A DNA stretch of 64,000 nucleotides, taken from Dyadobacter sandarakinus. Its GTDB lineage: Bacteria; Bacteroidota; Bacteroidia; Cytophagales; Spirosomataceae. This document shows positions 16,772 to 25,296 of the stretch, piece by piece. The stretch lies in assembly GCF_016894445.1 (NCBI RefSeq), contig NZ_CP056775.1, positions 3,164,001 through 3,228,000 on the forward strand. The letters run 5' to 3'. The number at the start of each line of letters is the position of its first letter. The first letter of the stretch is position 1. A program made the translations under genes and the position numbers. A model generated the notes under the pieces. The model did no database searches. It worked only from the letters and a program-made list of their open reading frames with translations, and was not told the DNA's origin.

Positions 16772-17485
16772 ATGCTGCGCTATTTTTACATCATTTTTCT
16801 GCTCCTGCCCTGGGCTTGTTCCCAATCATCGGACGCGTTTTTACAGAAGGGAAAATCATTAATGCAGGAGGGTAAAACCCTTGAGGCTATTGAGTTTATC
16901 AATAAAGCAATCGAAAAAAACACGGAGAGTGCAGAGGCTTTTAACCTGCGTGGCGTGGCCTACTTTGAACTGAAAGAAAATCAGAATGCAGCCCTGGATT
17001 TTGCCCGTGCAATTCAGTTAAATCCTTCGACTTACCGGCCCTATTTTAACAGGGCATTGCTTTATACCAATGAAAATAAACTCGATTCGGCCTTTGCGGA
17101 CTATAATAAATCAGCTCAGCTTGCGCCTGACACGGCGGATATTTATCTTAACCGTGGCCAACTGCTGGTGTTGATGGAAAAAATGCCGGAAGCAGTTGCC
17201 GATTTTGAAAAAGCAACACGCCTGGACCCTGAAAATAAGCAGGCATGGTATAATCTCGGCAACACGTATTTCCGTATGGAGGATTTTCAAAAGGCAACCC
17301 TGGCTTTCCGGCAGACGATCAAGCTTGACGGTCAGAATGGTAAAGCTTTTTACGGACTGGGGCTGGCTCAATGGAATAGCGGCGAGAAGGATCTGGGATG
17401 TACCAGCCTCAAACAGGCGCAGAACCTGGGATATGGTGATGCAGCAAATGCCCTGGCGCAATATTGTTCACAACAATCTTTATAA
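16772..17485 (+). CDS. Tetratricopeptide-repeat lipoprotein
   Basis: A 237-residue lipoprotein. The signal peptide MLRYFYIIFLLLPWAC has its lipobox Cys at residue 16. About five TPR units follow (AFNLRGVAYFELKENQNAAL, YFNRALLYTNENKLDSAF, YLNRGQLLVLMEKMPEAV, WYNLGNTYFRMEDFQKAT, and a last one). TPR lipoproteins of this kind scaffold protein complexes at the membrane; no partner can be inferred. I chose the ATG at 16772 because it starts the signal peptide and lies just behind a good -7 box. The next gene begins 14 bases after its stop. Confidence 0.88.
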   Translation: MLRYFYIIFLLLPWACSQSSDAFLQKGKSLMQEGKTLEAIEFINKAIEKNTESAEAFNLRGVAYFELKENQNAALDFARAIQLNPSTYRPYFNRALLYTNENKLDSAFADYNKSAQLAPDTADIYLNRGQLLVLMEKMPEAVADFEKATRLDPENKQAWYNLGNTYFRMEDFQKATLAFRQTIKLDGQNGKAFYGLGLAQWNSGEKDLGCTSLKQAQNLGYGDAANALAQYCSQQSL

Positions 17486-17499
17486 TTAATCCTAACCTT

Positions 17500-17829
17500 A
17501 TGAGACTATTCAAGATATTTTTCGGGATCGTTTTTGTGATTTTTTCGTATTTCCAGCTCAATGATCCGGATTCAGGAGTCTGGATTGCGATTTACAGCTT
17601 TGCCGCCCTGGCCTGCTTTATGAGCATCCGCAATTTATGGCCGTCGTGGGTATTTTATGTATTGGCGGGCGGGTACCTGATTGCTGCCGTCTTGCAGTGG
17701 CCACCACAGTTTGAAGGTATTTTCTTTGGTGAAACAGCCATGAGAAGTTTGAATATTGAACTTGCAAGAGAGTCCCTCGGCTTGACAATCTGCGCAGCGG
17801 TGATGGCAGTGATCGGTAAATGGGGTTGA
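17500..17829 (+). CDS. TMEM220-like membrane protein
   Basis: A 109-residue protein with four predicted membrane segments, opening MRLFKIFFGIVFVIFSYFQL and containing QLNDPDSGVWIAIY, which is the conserved start of the transmembrane family 220. Function is unknown. The open frame begins at 17464, but the ATG at 17500 gives the family start and avoids overlap with the TPR gene. It ends two bases before the stop of the convergent birA gene. Confidence 0.8.
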   Translation: MRLFKIFFGIVFVIFSYFQLNDPDSGVWIAIYSFAALACFMSIRNLWPSWVFYVLAGGYLIAAVLQWPPQFEGIFFGETAMRSLNIELARESLGLTICAAVMAVIGKWG

Positions 17830-17831
17830 AA

Positions 17832-18599
17832 TCAGTCCCAGACCCATTCAATCTCTTTCAGTCCGAATGCCCGGTCTTGTAATTCGTCAGTAAATCTGAC
17901 AAGCATTTTCCCTTGGGAAGTTACGCCTGTAACTTCCCCTTCCCTCATCTCTCCTTCAAGTAAAAACCGCCTTTTTGCACCAAAGCCAAAAAGGCTGGCT
18001 ATGTATTGTTCCCGGATCGTGCCCACTGTTTGAGGGTTTTTGAGCGCCAGGTAACACTGGTCCAGGTGCCGGCAGACTTTAACAAATTCTTCCTGAAGAT
18101 TCAGTACGCTTCCAGTTTCAAGAAAAAGGGAAGTTGCCTTGCCTGCAGAAAATGCTGCCTGATTAATATTTAACCCTATACCTGCTATGGCATGATGAAT
18201 CCGGCTTCCCTGAATGGAATTTTCAATCAAGATACCTGCGACCTTGCCCTGACCGATCAGAATGTCATTCGGCCATTTGACCGAGGCATCAGCGCAGTAG
18301 TTTTTGCAGTAACTACATACCGCAACTGCAATCGCCTGGCTCAAAAGGAACTGCTCTGAAACCGGCAAAAAGTCAGGCGAAAATATCACCGAAAATGTCA
18401 GGTTTTCACCCGGATTGGTGTTCCAGGACGTTCCGCGCTGCCCTCTTCCAACCAGTTGCTGATCGGTTATGATGACGGTTCCCTCTGCAAATAGGCCCGC
18501 CTGCACTATTTCAGCCGCTATGTCGTTTGTAGAGTGACAAGATGGCAGATATATAACTTTTTTGCCGATTATTACAGTATCCTGTATAGAGTTGTACAA
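17832..18599 (-). CDS. birA: Biotin-[acetyl-CoA carboxylase] ligase
   Basis: A 255-residue biotin protein ligase, which makes biotinyl-AMP and transfers biotin to the carboxylase carrier protein. The adenylate-binding motif is GRGQRGTSWNT, followed by LTFSVIF and VKWPNDILIGQGKVAGILIE. There is no N-terminal DNA-binding domain, so it is the monofunctional type and not a repressor. It is divergent from rsfS with 44 bases between the starts, a space that probably contains both promoters. Confidence 0.93.
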   Translation of the reverse strand: MYNSIQDTVIIGKKVIYLPSCHSTNDIAAEIVQAGLFAEGTVIITDQQLVGRGQRGTSWNTNPGENLTFSVIFSPDFLPVSEQFLLSQAIAVAVCSYCKNYCADASVKWPNDILIGQGKVAGILIENSIQGSRIHHAIAGIGLNINQAAFSAGKATSLFLETGSVLNLQEEFVKVCRHLDQCYLALKNPQTVGTIREQYIASLFGFGAKRRFLLEGEMREGEVTGVTSQGKMLVRFTDELQDRAFGLKEIEWVWD

Positions 18600-18643
18600 T
18601 TTTTTTGCTTTACTTTAGGGTTTAGAAATGGAAAAGATAACGA

Positions 18644-19030
18644 ATGAAAGAACGCAAAAATAAAGAACTATCCTCAAAAGACCTCTCAGAGCTTGTAGCC
18701 AAAGGGATGATAGAAAAGAAGGGCCTGGACATAGCAATACTTGACCTCAGAAACGTAAAGAATTCAATCACTGATTTTTTTGTAATTTGCTCGGGTAACT
18801 CCGACACCCAGATAGATGCTTTGGCCAACTCGGTCGAAGAAGAAGTTTACAAATCCTCCAATACGGAACCCTGGCAGAAAGAAGGGAAAGCAAACGGGGA
18901 ATGGGTTTTGATAGACTATGTCGATGTAGTCGCTCACATTTTCAACAAGGAACGCCGCAAATACTACGATCTTGAAGAACTTTGGGGAGATGCAGAGGTA
19001 ACATACCTGGAAGATTCCATGGTATCATAA
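18644..19030 (+). CDS. rsfS: Ribosome silencing factor RsfS
   Basis: A 128-residue protein of the RsfS/Iojap family, which binds ribosomal protein uL14 and blocks subunit joining under starvation. Conserved stretches are DIAILDLRNVKNSITDFFVICSG split across the core, SDTQIDALANSVEEE, WVLIDYVDVVAHIF and the ending YYDLEELWGDA. It is directly upstream of ftsH (71-base gap), an order often seen in Bacteroidota. Confidence 0.95.
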   Translation: MKERKNKELSSKDLSELVAKGMIEKKGLDIAILDLRNVKNSITDFFVICSGNSDTQIDALANSVEEEVYKSSNTEPWQKEGKANGEWVLIDYVDVVAHIFNKERRKYYDLEELWGDAEVTYLEDSMVS

Positions 19031-19101
19031 CCGGACAAGTTGAACAAAGTACTTTTCCGGCGCGTTGTTGTTTATATATTTCCTCTTAATTAATACACAG
19101 A

Positions 19102-21177
19102 ATGTCTGAAAACGATAACAAAAGGGGGCCTTTAAGTCCTAAAAGTCCTCAAAAGGGATATCAGGGCTGGATTATCGCGGCTTTGATCGCCACTATACTC
19201 GGAATAACGTACCTCAACAGGACATCAACCATAAGGGAGACTACTCAGAAGCGTTTTGAAAAGATGATGGCCGACAAAGAGGTGGAAAGAGTGACCATCG
19301 TCAATGATAAGTCGGTAGAAGTAACACTTAAACCCGAAGCGCTTAAACTTGATAAATACAAGGTTGTTGGCAAAGAGAACAGCTACTTCAGCGGGGAATC
19401 ACCTTCTCATTTCCAGTTTCAGGTAACCTCCGCGGAAACCTTCAAAAAGGATTTTGATAAAATGCAGGAAGGGGTACCTGACGATGACAAGGTACCTTTT
19501 GTAGTAGATACCCGTAATGACTGGACCAGCTTTCTCGGCACTTGGGGATTCTTTATTGTCATGATCCTGGTGATGTACTTCATTCTCGGCAGAATGTCAG
19601 GTGGTGTGGGCCCGGGTGGTCAGATTTTCAACATCGGCCGGTCGCGCGCTACACTTTTTGATGCTGAGAACAAGGTTAAAATCACGTTCAATGACGTAGC
19701 GGGTCTTGATGAGGCAAAAGAAGAGATCAAGGAAATTGTAGAATACCTGCAAAGTCCTGAAAAGTTTAAAAAACTGGGTGCAAAGATTCCAAAAGGCGCG
19801 TTGCTGGTAGGACCTCCGGGAACTGGTAAAACCTTGCTTGCAAAAGCTGTGGCTGGCGAGGCAGGTGTACCTTTCTTTTCGCTTTCAGGTTCAGACTTTG
19901 TGGAAATGTTTGTGGGTGTGGGTGCTGCGAGGGTACGTGACCTTTTTAAGCAAGCCAAAGAAAAAGCGCCTTGTATCATTTTTATTGATGAAATAGATGC
20001 GGTAGGACGTTCACGGGGACGTGGCGCAATGCCTGGTTCCAATGATGAGCGGGAAAATACATTGAATTCTCTGTTGGTTGAAATGGATGGATTTGCTACT
20101 GACTCCGGTATTATTATCGTTGCAGCAACCAACCGTCCTGATGTCCTTGACCCGGCTTTGCTGCGTCCCGGACGTTTTGACCGTCAGATTTCTGTTGACA
20201 AGCCGGATGTAATCGGCCGGGAAGCCATTTTCAAAGTGCATTTAAAGCCTTTGAAATTGTCAACTGATGTTAACATTCAAAAGCTTTCTTCTCAGACTCC
20301 GGGCTTTGCCGGTGCAGAAATTGCCAACGTTTGTAATGAAGCTGCATTGATCGCTGCACGCCGTAACCGAGATGAAGTTACCATGCAGGACTTTCAGGAT
20401 GCAATGGATCGTGTCATCGGCGGTCTTGAGAAAAAGAACAAGCTGATTTCACCCGAGGAAAAAGAAATTGTAGCGTATCACGAAGCAGGTCATGCAGTAG
20501 CTGGCTGGTTCCTGGAACATGCCGATCCTTTGGTTAAGGTATCGATTGTTCCCCGTGGTGTAGCGGCCTTGGGTTACGCTCAGTACCTTCCGCGTGAGCA
20601 GTATTTGTACCGTACGGAGCAGCTTTTTGATGAAATGTGCATGACGCTGGGCGGACGTGCTGCCGAGGATGTAGTGTTCGGAAAAATTTCCACCGGCGCA
20701 TTGAGTGACCTTGAACGTGTAACGAAGGTTGCTTACAGCATGGTTACCATGTATGGAATGAACGAGCGCATTGGTAACATTTCTTTCTACGATTCGAAAC
20801 AAGCTGATTACGCTTTTACCAAGCCTTATTCTGAAAATACCTCTCAGGCTATTGATGAAGAAGTAAGAAAGCTGGTGGATCAGGCATACCAGTTTGTGAA
20901 AGGTTTGCTTGCTGATAAGCGCGATGCATTGGAAGTACTTGCTAAAGAACTTCTTGAAAAAGAGATCTTATTCCAGAGTGATCTTGAAAAGCTGATCGGA
21001 AAACGGCCTTATGAGAAGGAAACAAGTTACCAGGCTTATATCAACCGTCGCTCCAATGAGGAGGCTGCTATTCATGAAGAAGTTCTGAAGCATACGCATG
21101 AAGGCGAGAAGAACAAATCTCAGGAAAGCAAGGAAGAAGAAATGGCAGAAGCTGCCAAAGAAGAATCCAACGACTAG
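19102..21177 (+). CDS. ftsH: ATP-dependent zinc metalloprotease FtsH
   Basis: A 691-residue membrane-anchored AAA+ protease that degrades misfolded membrane and regulatory proteins. It has a short N-terminal cytoplasmic tail, a first membrane segment (about 22-38), a periplasmic domain, a second membrane segment (about 148-163), and an AAA domain with Walker A GPPGTGKT at 237-244. The zinc site is HEAGH at 460-464. The C-terminal tail (last 40 residues) is rich in Glu and Lys. All catalytic elements are intact. Confidence 0.98.
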   Translation: MSENDNKRGPLSPKSPQKGYQGWIIAALIATILGITYLNRTSTIRETTQKRFEKMMADKEVERVTIVNDKSVEVTLKPEALKLDKYKVVGKENSYFSGESPSHFQFQVTSAETFKKDFDKMQEGVPDDDKVPFVVDTRNDWTSFLGTWGFFIVMILVMYFILGRMSGGVGPGGQIFNIGRSRATLFDAENKVKITFNDVAGLDEAKEEIKEIVEYLQSPEKFKKLGAKIPKGALLVGPPGTGKTLLAKAVAGEAGVPFFSLSGSDFVEMFVGVGAARVRDLFKQAKEKAPCIIFIDEIDAVGRSRGRGAMPGSNDERENTLNSLLVEMDGFATDSGIIIVAATNRPDVLDPALLRPGRFDRQISVDKPDVIGREAIFKVHLKPLKLSTDVNIQKLSSQTPGFAGAEIANVCNEAALIAARRNRDEVTMQDFQDAMDRVIGGLEKKNKLISPEEKEIVAYHEAGHAVAGWFLEHADPLVKVSIVPRGVAALGYAQYLPREQYLYRTEQLFDEMCMTLGGRAAEDVVFGKISTGALSDLERVTKVAYSMVTMYGMNERIGNISFYDSKQADYAFTKPYSENTSQAIDEEVRKLVDQAYQFVKGLLADKRDALEVLAKELLEKEILFQSDLEKLIGKRPYEKETSYQAYINRRSNEEAAIHEEVLKHTHEGEKNKSQESKEEEMAEAAKEESND

Positions 21178-21195
21178 TATTGAAATAACAGTTAT

Positions 21196-21232
21196 AGTAG
21201 CCGGACAATGAACTTGTCCGGCTATTTTTTTA
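21196..21232 (+). terminator. Intrinsic terminator after ftsH
   Basis: An 11-bp stem (21198-21208 with 21214-21224), a 5-base loop and a run of seven T. It marks the end of the rsfS-ftsH unit. Confidence 0.85.
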
Positions 21233-21266
21233 TACATAATTTTCAATCAAATTAAATGTTGCAGAA

Positions 21267-22214
21267 ATGGCCTTCGAAATATTTGAACAGCACTTTGGAG
21301 AATTGACTGAATATGTCGTACAGGATGCTGCTACCGGCAACCGGTTCGTGGTGGTACCTGAACATGGCGCGATTATCCGGCAGCTCTCATTGCGTAAAAA
21401 CCTGACACTTTTTTCAATCCTAAAAACGCCGCCTACTCCTCAGGCAATACTGGCAGACACGAAGAGTCACAGCGAGCTCCTGTTCCCTTTTGCAAGCCGC
21501 ATACCTGACGGGAAGTACAAGTTTCTGGGCAAGGAGTACCAGCTGGAAAAAAATGAAGATGGTAACCTGAATGCTATCCACGGTCTTGTTCGCAAAAAGC
21601 ATTTTGAGTTGGGTGATCAGGTGATTGAAGCTGATCACGCATCGATCCAGCTGCATTATCATGTACAGGAAACAGCCGGATACCCGTTTGATATCACATT
21701 TTCCGTAAAGTACACGCTGCATGCTGACGGGCGGTTTGAGTTAACCTATGATGCCGTCAATAATGGTAAAGATCCGGCACCAGTTATGTTTGGATGGCAT
21801 CCCTACTTTTTTCTGGGCAATGAGGATGTGGATGCCTGGAAAATCAACATTCCTTCGGATACGGTTGTACGTTTTAACGAAAACCTGATACCTGTCGGAA
21901 AAGATCAATTTACCACAGAAATGCCGGTTCTGCTGCACCGCCGCGACTTCGATAACTGCTTTGTCGTAAAAACATCTGGTTCAGGAGTATCCACCGAGCT
22001 AATTTCCGCAAACCAGAATGTAACATTAAAAATAGATCAGGAAACAGGAGAAGGAAAGTTCAATTACCTCGTCGTGTACACGCCGCCTGCCCGGGACTGT
22101 GTTGCCATTGAGCCGCTTACTGCCAATGTGGATTCCTTTAATACAGGAGAAGGATTGAACATACTGGCGCATGGTCATCATATTTCCGGAACCATCAGCC
22201 TTCGACTTATTTAG
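21267..22214 (+). CDS. Aldose 1-epimerase family protein
   Basis: A 315-residue galactose mutarotase-like protein, which interconverts alpha and beta anomers of aldoses. Conserved positions seen are FPFASRIPDGKY, AIHGLVRKKHFE (catalytic His region), MFGWHPYFFLGN (second His) and a Glu in the C-terminal third (PLTANVDSFNTGEGL). No signal peptide. It converges on the nucleotidyltransferase gene and the two stop codons overlap by 4 bases. It could belong to the broader aldose epimerase group that acts on phosphosugars. Confidence 0.88.
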   Translation: MAFEIFEQHFGELTEYVVQDAATGNRFVVVPEHGAIIRQLSLRKNLTLFSILKTPPTPQAILADTKSHSELLFPFASRIPDGKYKFLGKEYQLEKNEDGNLNAIHGLVRKKHFELGDQVIEADHASIQLHYHVQETAGYPFDITFSVKYTLHADGRFELTYDAVNNGKDPAPVMFGWHPYFFLGNEDVDAWKINIPSDTVVRFNENLIPVGKDQFTTEMPVLLHRRDFDNCFVVKTSGSGVSTELISANQNVTLKIDQETGEGKFNYLVVYTPPARDCVAIEPLTANVDSFNTGEGLNILAHGHHISGTISLRLI

Positions 22215-23335
22215 AAGCAATTTTTTCGATACCACTTCCATTTGGCGACAAGTAGGCGCCAATGCAGGAAATAGGAAATGTGGGCTTTGACCAGACTTAG
22301 CCTGCATTCCCATCCATCACGGTATTTGAAGTTAAAAGAAAAAATTTGCCAGGTTTTCGTTTGCGGGGCAGGTCGGGCATTTTCCCAATGTCCAACCGTT
22401 GAAGTGATGAATGCTGCGCTCCTGAGCTGGTCAGCGGACGGACCAAGGTATGAGACATAATTTTCACCGGATACGACTTTAACCAGCTCCAGTGACTGTA
22501 CCAGTAGTCCGTAAAAGGATCCTGACCTGGCGGCAGCCTCGATGAAAGCCCAGTCAAGCTGGGGAGCAAACTTTCTCAACAGCCTCACGAAGTCGCCCAG
22601 GTACTTTAATTTATCCCACTGCTCTACCCCACCATGGTGAACAACCATCATGAGCAGCTGATTTTCCATGTTTGGAACATTCACCGTGCGCTGCATCATT
22701 TTAAAACTAATCATATTTCCAGCCAGATCGGCCCAAAAAAGGTTGTAGCAATACCGAGGGTAGCTGATACTCCATTGTACTTCCAGGGATTGAAGGGTAT
22801 GCTCGTCGGCCGGTACCAGCGGAAGCTGATAGTCGGTGTTCAGATAATCTTTTTCATGCTGGTCTAACAGGTATGCCCTGTACTTATCGGGATAGAAATC
22901 GTACTGCGCGAGAATATCCAAACTTTTGCGTACGCTGCTGCGCTCAATGAAGAAATCGATGTCGCCAAATTCCCGGTTCGTTGGTTTTTTGTACAGCATC
23001 CACGACCATAAGGCACCTTTCATCGGGAATACAGGTACGCCATTTTCCTGTAATGCATCGTACAACTTCACCGAAAGTCCGAGAAAAGCCATATTGGCCA
23101 CCGCTTGTCCCAGCGCGAACTCTTTTAGTGATTGATAAAAAGGAACTGCTGATTCAGGCACGCGCTCAGCTGGGATAAAATCGAAAAGTGATGGACGTAC
23201 CTGGTGCCATTTTGCCAGCTTGGCAATGCGCTTCCAGTTAATATGCTGCAAATCAGAATACCTTTCGCCGGGCTCATTTTCCAGCGTAGCATCAATAAGC
23301 ATTTGCAGCTCAGCAGAGACTTTCGGACTATGCAT
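22211..23335 (-). CDS. Nucleotidyltransferase family protein of the PqqD/B2 cassette
   Basis: A 374-residue protein of the NTP_transf_5 (PF14907-like) group. The start of the fold is FPMKGALWSWMLY (Lys106-Gly107), and the metal-binding acidic pair is FGDIDFF (Asp125, Asp127), preceded by the conserved R of NREFGDID. Members occur in peptide-natural-product clusters with PqqD, B2 and kinase genes, where they may modify the product; the reaction is not established. It is the last gene of the minus-strand operon, overlapping the kinase gene by 8 bases, so the proteins are probably made together. Confidence 0.85.
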   Translation of the reverse strand: MHSPKVSAELQMLIDATLENEPGERYSDLQHINWKRIAKLAKWHQVRPSLFDFIPAERVPESAVPFYQSLKEFALGQAVANMAFLGLSVKLYDALQENGVPVFPMKGALWSWMLYKKPTNREFGDIDFFIERSSVRKSLDILAQYDFYPDKYRAYLLDQHEKDYLNTDYQLPLVPADEHTLQSLEVQWSISYPRYCYNLFWADLAGNMISFKMMQRTVNVPNMENQLLMMVVHHGGVEQWDKLKYLGDFVRLLRKFAPQLDWAFIEAAARSGSFYGLLVQSLELVKVVSGENYVSYLGPSADQLRSAAFITSTVGHWENARPAPQTKTWQIFSFNFKYRDGWECRLSLVKAHISYFLHWRLLVAKWKWYRKNCF

Positions 23336-24248
23336 GGTGAGCTAGGGTGGGCTCATTGGTCAAATTCTCGGCAACCCAAAGTTCCAGCTCTGCGAAGCCG
23401 GCAGGCCGGCGCTTCTTCATAATTTGAGCATGGCTCGCGCATTGCAGACTTTCTATAAAATGCTTTTTCAAAGCCGGCGCGGCAAGAAGCTCTGCGGGTA
23501 ATGGAAAATTCCTCAGCATCTCGGCAGGAATGGCAGGAGCACTCAGTACCTCTTCCTTTTTACGATTGCGGATTTTATGCAAAAAATAAATACGCCCTAA
23601 CCTGACGGGCTCCTCCGGAAAACCAGCTTGGGGATGATAGGCAAACTTGTTCACTCCCTCGCTCACCGGACTAAGATGAGCAGTATTGTAGCCCAGCCCT
23701 TCTACTGTTTTTTCCCAGATTTTAAGCTGCGGATAGGCGGGTACGATATAGGGGACTCCGTGCTTAAAGCTTATTGCTGTGAGGTCATCGCTCAATAATG
23801 CACACCCGGCCTTGACAAACGCTGCTGCTGTGGTGGATTTGCCGGCACCAGGCGTACCCATGAAGCACCAGCTTTCCTTACCAATCTGTACTGCACTGGC
23901 ATGCAATAAAAACATGCCCCGCTGAAAGAGGATCAGGCCCAATGCTTCACTTACCGTAAAGAGGCTGAGCAAAGAAGGATCGCTAGTAAACGGTTGTACA
24001 TAAAGCATATTACCATCTGCCGCTTTGTAGCTTGCCAGGCCTTTCCAATGCAGGAAAAGGCTGTTCTCACTTTGTGCAAAATCCGCACAAATCCCACGTC
24101 TGTAAATATGCGTTGGCCTGACTGCCGGAACTGGAAATGCAGCTTGCACAATGTGCAGGTCGTAAGGATCCTCGGAACTGACAGGTACCAGCTCCGGCAG
24201 CTCGATTTCTGAAAATATATGCAGTCCGAAAGCGCGGTAAGAATACAT
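23328..24248 (-). CDS. HPr kinase-like P-loop kinase of the PqqD/B2 cassette
   Basis: A 306-residue protein with the C-terminal fold of HPr kinase/phosphorylase. A His is at residue 116 (LLHASAV), Walker A is GTPGAGKST at 131-139, and the second acidic motif is LLSDDL (Asp154-Asp155), matching the HPrK order H, P-loop, D-D. The regulatory N-terminal domain of true HPrK is replaced by an unrelated beta-rich segment. Such kinases occur in lasso peptide clusters, where the paeninodin-type enzyme phosphorylates the precursor C-terminus. The open frame starts at 24296; I chose the ATG at 24248 because the earlier residues would overlap the B2 gene. Confidence 0.85.
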   Translation of the reverse strand: MYSYRAFGLHIFSEIELPELVPVSSEDPYDLHIVQAAFPVPAVRPTHIYRRGICADFAQSENSLFLHWKGLASYKAADGNMLYVQPFTSDPSLLSLFTVSEALGLILFQRGMFLLHASAVQIGKESWCFMGTPGAGKSTTAAAFVKAGCALLSDDLTAISFKHGVPYIVPAYPQLKIWEKTVEGLGYNTAHLSPVSEGVNKFAYHPQAGFPEEPVRLGRIYFLHKIRNRKKEEVLSAPAIPAEMLRNFPLPAELLAAPALKKHFIESLQCASHAQIMKKRRPAGFAELELWVAENLTNEPTLAHHA

Positions 24249-24265
24249 GAATAGAGGTTCAAAGC

Positions 24266-24709
24266 TTAGCTCCACACCCAGATGCGCTGATAACACACCG
24301 AATCGGACCAGTCGCCGATCAGGATTGTACCGTTGCGCTCTACCCAGGCATGGGCTTCAAATGATTTATTAGGATTAATTTCAACGCCAATTTCCAGTGT
24401 CAATGCTTGGGCATGGCGAAGTATATATTTCAGCGCCAGTGCTCTTGGCAGGCAAAGCAGCTTCAATGGCAGCAGGTTGGCAGCCGTATCCACCGCCCAA
24501 ACCGCAGCATTGATATCTGCTGATGGAAGATCAGGCAACTTAGGGCCTTGACTCAGGTAGTGGAAGATGTTTCTGAATGTTGAAAAAGGCAGTACCGTTA
24601 ATCCGCATTTTACCAGTACCAGCACCACAGCAGCCCGCAGGAAGAACTTTCTTTCCAGCTGAGACAATGCAGCCCATTTGGCAAAATATGTCCGGCTCTT
24701 CCTGAACAT
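24266..24709 (-). CDS. Lasso peptide biosynthesis B2-type protein (transglutaminase-like protease)
   Basis: A 147-residue protein matching the B2 leader peptidase of lasso peptide pathways. The cysteine-protease triad is complete: Cys86 in LLCLPRALALKY, His120 in FEAHAWVE, and Asp133 in LIGDWSD. One hydrophobic helix (about 22-44) precedes the domain, as in the family. B2 proteins remove the leader from a precursor delivered by the PqqD-like B1 partner. The ATG at 24709 overlaps the PqqD stop codon as TAATG, a sign of coupled translation. A longer frame to 24781 would run through the PqqD gene and is not used. Confidence 0.85.
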   Translation of the reverse strand: MFRKSRTYFAKWAALSQLERKFFLRAAVVLVLVKCGLTVLPFSTFRNIFHYLSQGPKLPDLPSADINAAVWAVDTAANLLPLKLLCLPRALALKYILRHAQALTLEIGVEINPNKSFEAHAWVERNGTILIGDWSDSVCYQRIWVWS

Positions 24710-24978
24710 TACTCCTTGATTACCCTGACAAGCTTTTCCGACACCAGATCTTTCAGTAATGCATCCACATCCCTGCGGCACGTAAGCTCGTCAACCTCGT
24801 ACTCGCTGATCACCGCGTCACAAAGCTCATCCACGGTCTGCGGCCCCTGTTCCAGCGTATCCCAGACAACGAGACCCACCTGGTTAAGTCCGTAATAGGC
24901 TCCTTTATTATGGTTTAAAATGACAGTGTCCTCTCCTACTTTGGAAGAAATCTGGTCTTCGGTAAGCTCGTATTTCAT
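24709..24978 (-). CDS. PqqD family leader-binding protein (lasso B1-like)
   Basis: An 89-residue PqqD-like domain. It shows the typical pattern of three strands then helices: VILNHNKGAYYGLNQVGLVVW followed within the chain by TVDELCDAV and CRRDVDALLKDLVSEKLV. PqqD domains (RiPP recognition elements) bind the leader of a peptide substrate and present it to partner enzymes. It is the first gene of the operon PqqD, B2, kinase, nucleotidyltransferase. I chose the ATG at 24978; a TTG at 25008 would place the start inside the promoter's -7 region. Confidence 0.88.
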   Translation of the reverse strand: MKYELTEDQISSKVGEDTVILNHNKGAYYGLNQVGLVVWDTLEQGPQTVDELCDAVISEYEVDELTCRRDVDALLKDLVSEKLVRVIKE

Positions 24979-25005
24979 ACAAATGCACTTTGGTGTGGCT
25001 ATATA

Positions 25006-25036
25006 CAAAGTTAATTTTTAATCTACCGTCTCCAAA
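25006..25036 (-). promoter_or_regulatory. Complete Bacteroidota promoter of the PqqD/B2 cassette
   Basis: On the minus strand a -33 TTTG (25033-25036), a 19-base spacer and a -7 TAACTTTG (25006-25013, exact TAnnTTTG). The transcript would start near base 25001, about 25 bases before the PqqD start codon, so no other gene is transcribed ahead of PqqD from this promoter. Confidence 0.75.
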
Positions 25037-25181
25037 CTTTATCATCCGGCTGGAAAATACTACGCAATGTACCAGCGGCAGTACTTATTTTTCTTTCGGA
25101 AAGCAAAAAGCCAATTTGCGGATGCTGCGGAATTTCATTCGCTGAAACCTTATGCTGCGGCATAATCCATTGCAGCTGCAT
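25023..25181 (-). CDS. Possible small protein upstream of the PqqD gene (52 residues)
   Basis: An open frame on the same strand as the PqqD operon, from an ATG at 25181 to a TAG at 25023-25025. The product begins MQLQWIMPQHKV and ends IFQPDDKVWRR. It lies where a precursor peptide would be expected, but it lacks the usual lasso signs: no Thr at position -2 before a core Gly, no acidic residue 7-9 positions after a Gly, and no C-terminal Ser for the kinase. Its 3' end overlaps the -33 box of the operon promoter. It could be a chance frame or a gene remnant. Confidence 0.25.
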   Translation of the reverse strand: MQLQWIMPQHKVSANEIPQHPQIGFLLSERKISTAAGTLRSIFQPDDKVWRR

Positions 25182-25296
25182 TCGCTTTTTGGTTCAGTAC
25201 TTTTTTACACCAGCCATACGAATTGATAAATCATATACCGTTGCCTAGCTATTTATCAATCTTAGCGTCAATTTTGTACAACAAAAACATCTTGTC

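Noticed and set aside
25067-25165. A 32-residue plus-strand frame (MYQRQYLFFF...) upstream of the BaiN-like gene, considered as a peptide precursor
   Set aside because: It is on the wrong strand for the PqqD operon, lies opposite the 52-residue frame, and has no leader or core pattern. A chance frame of this length is common.
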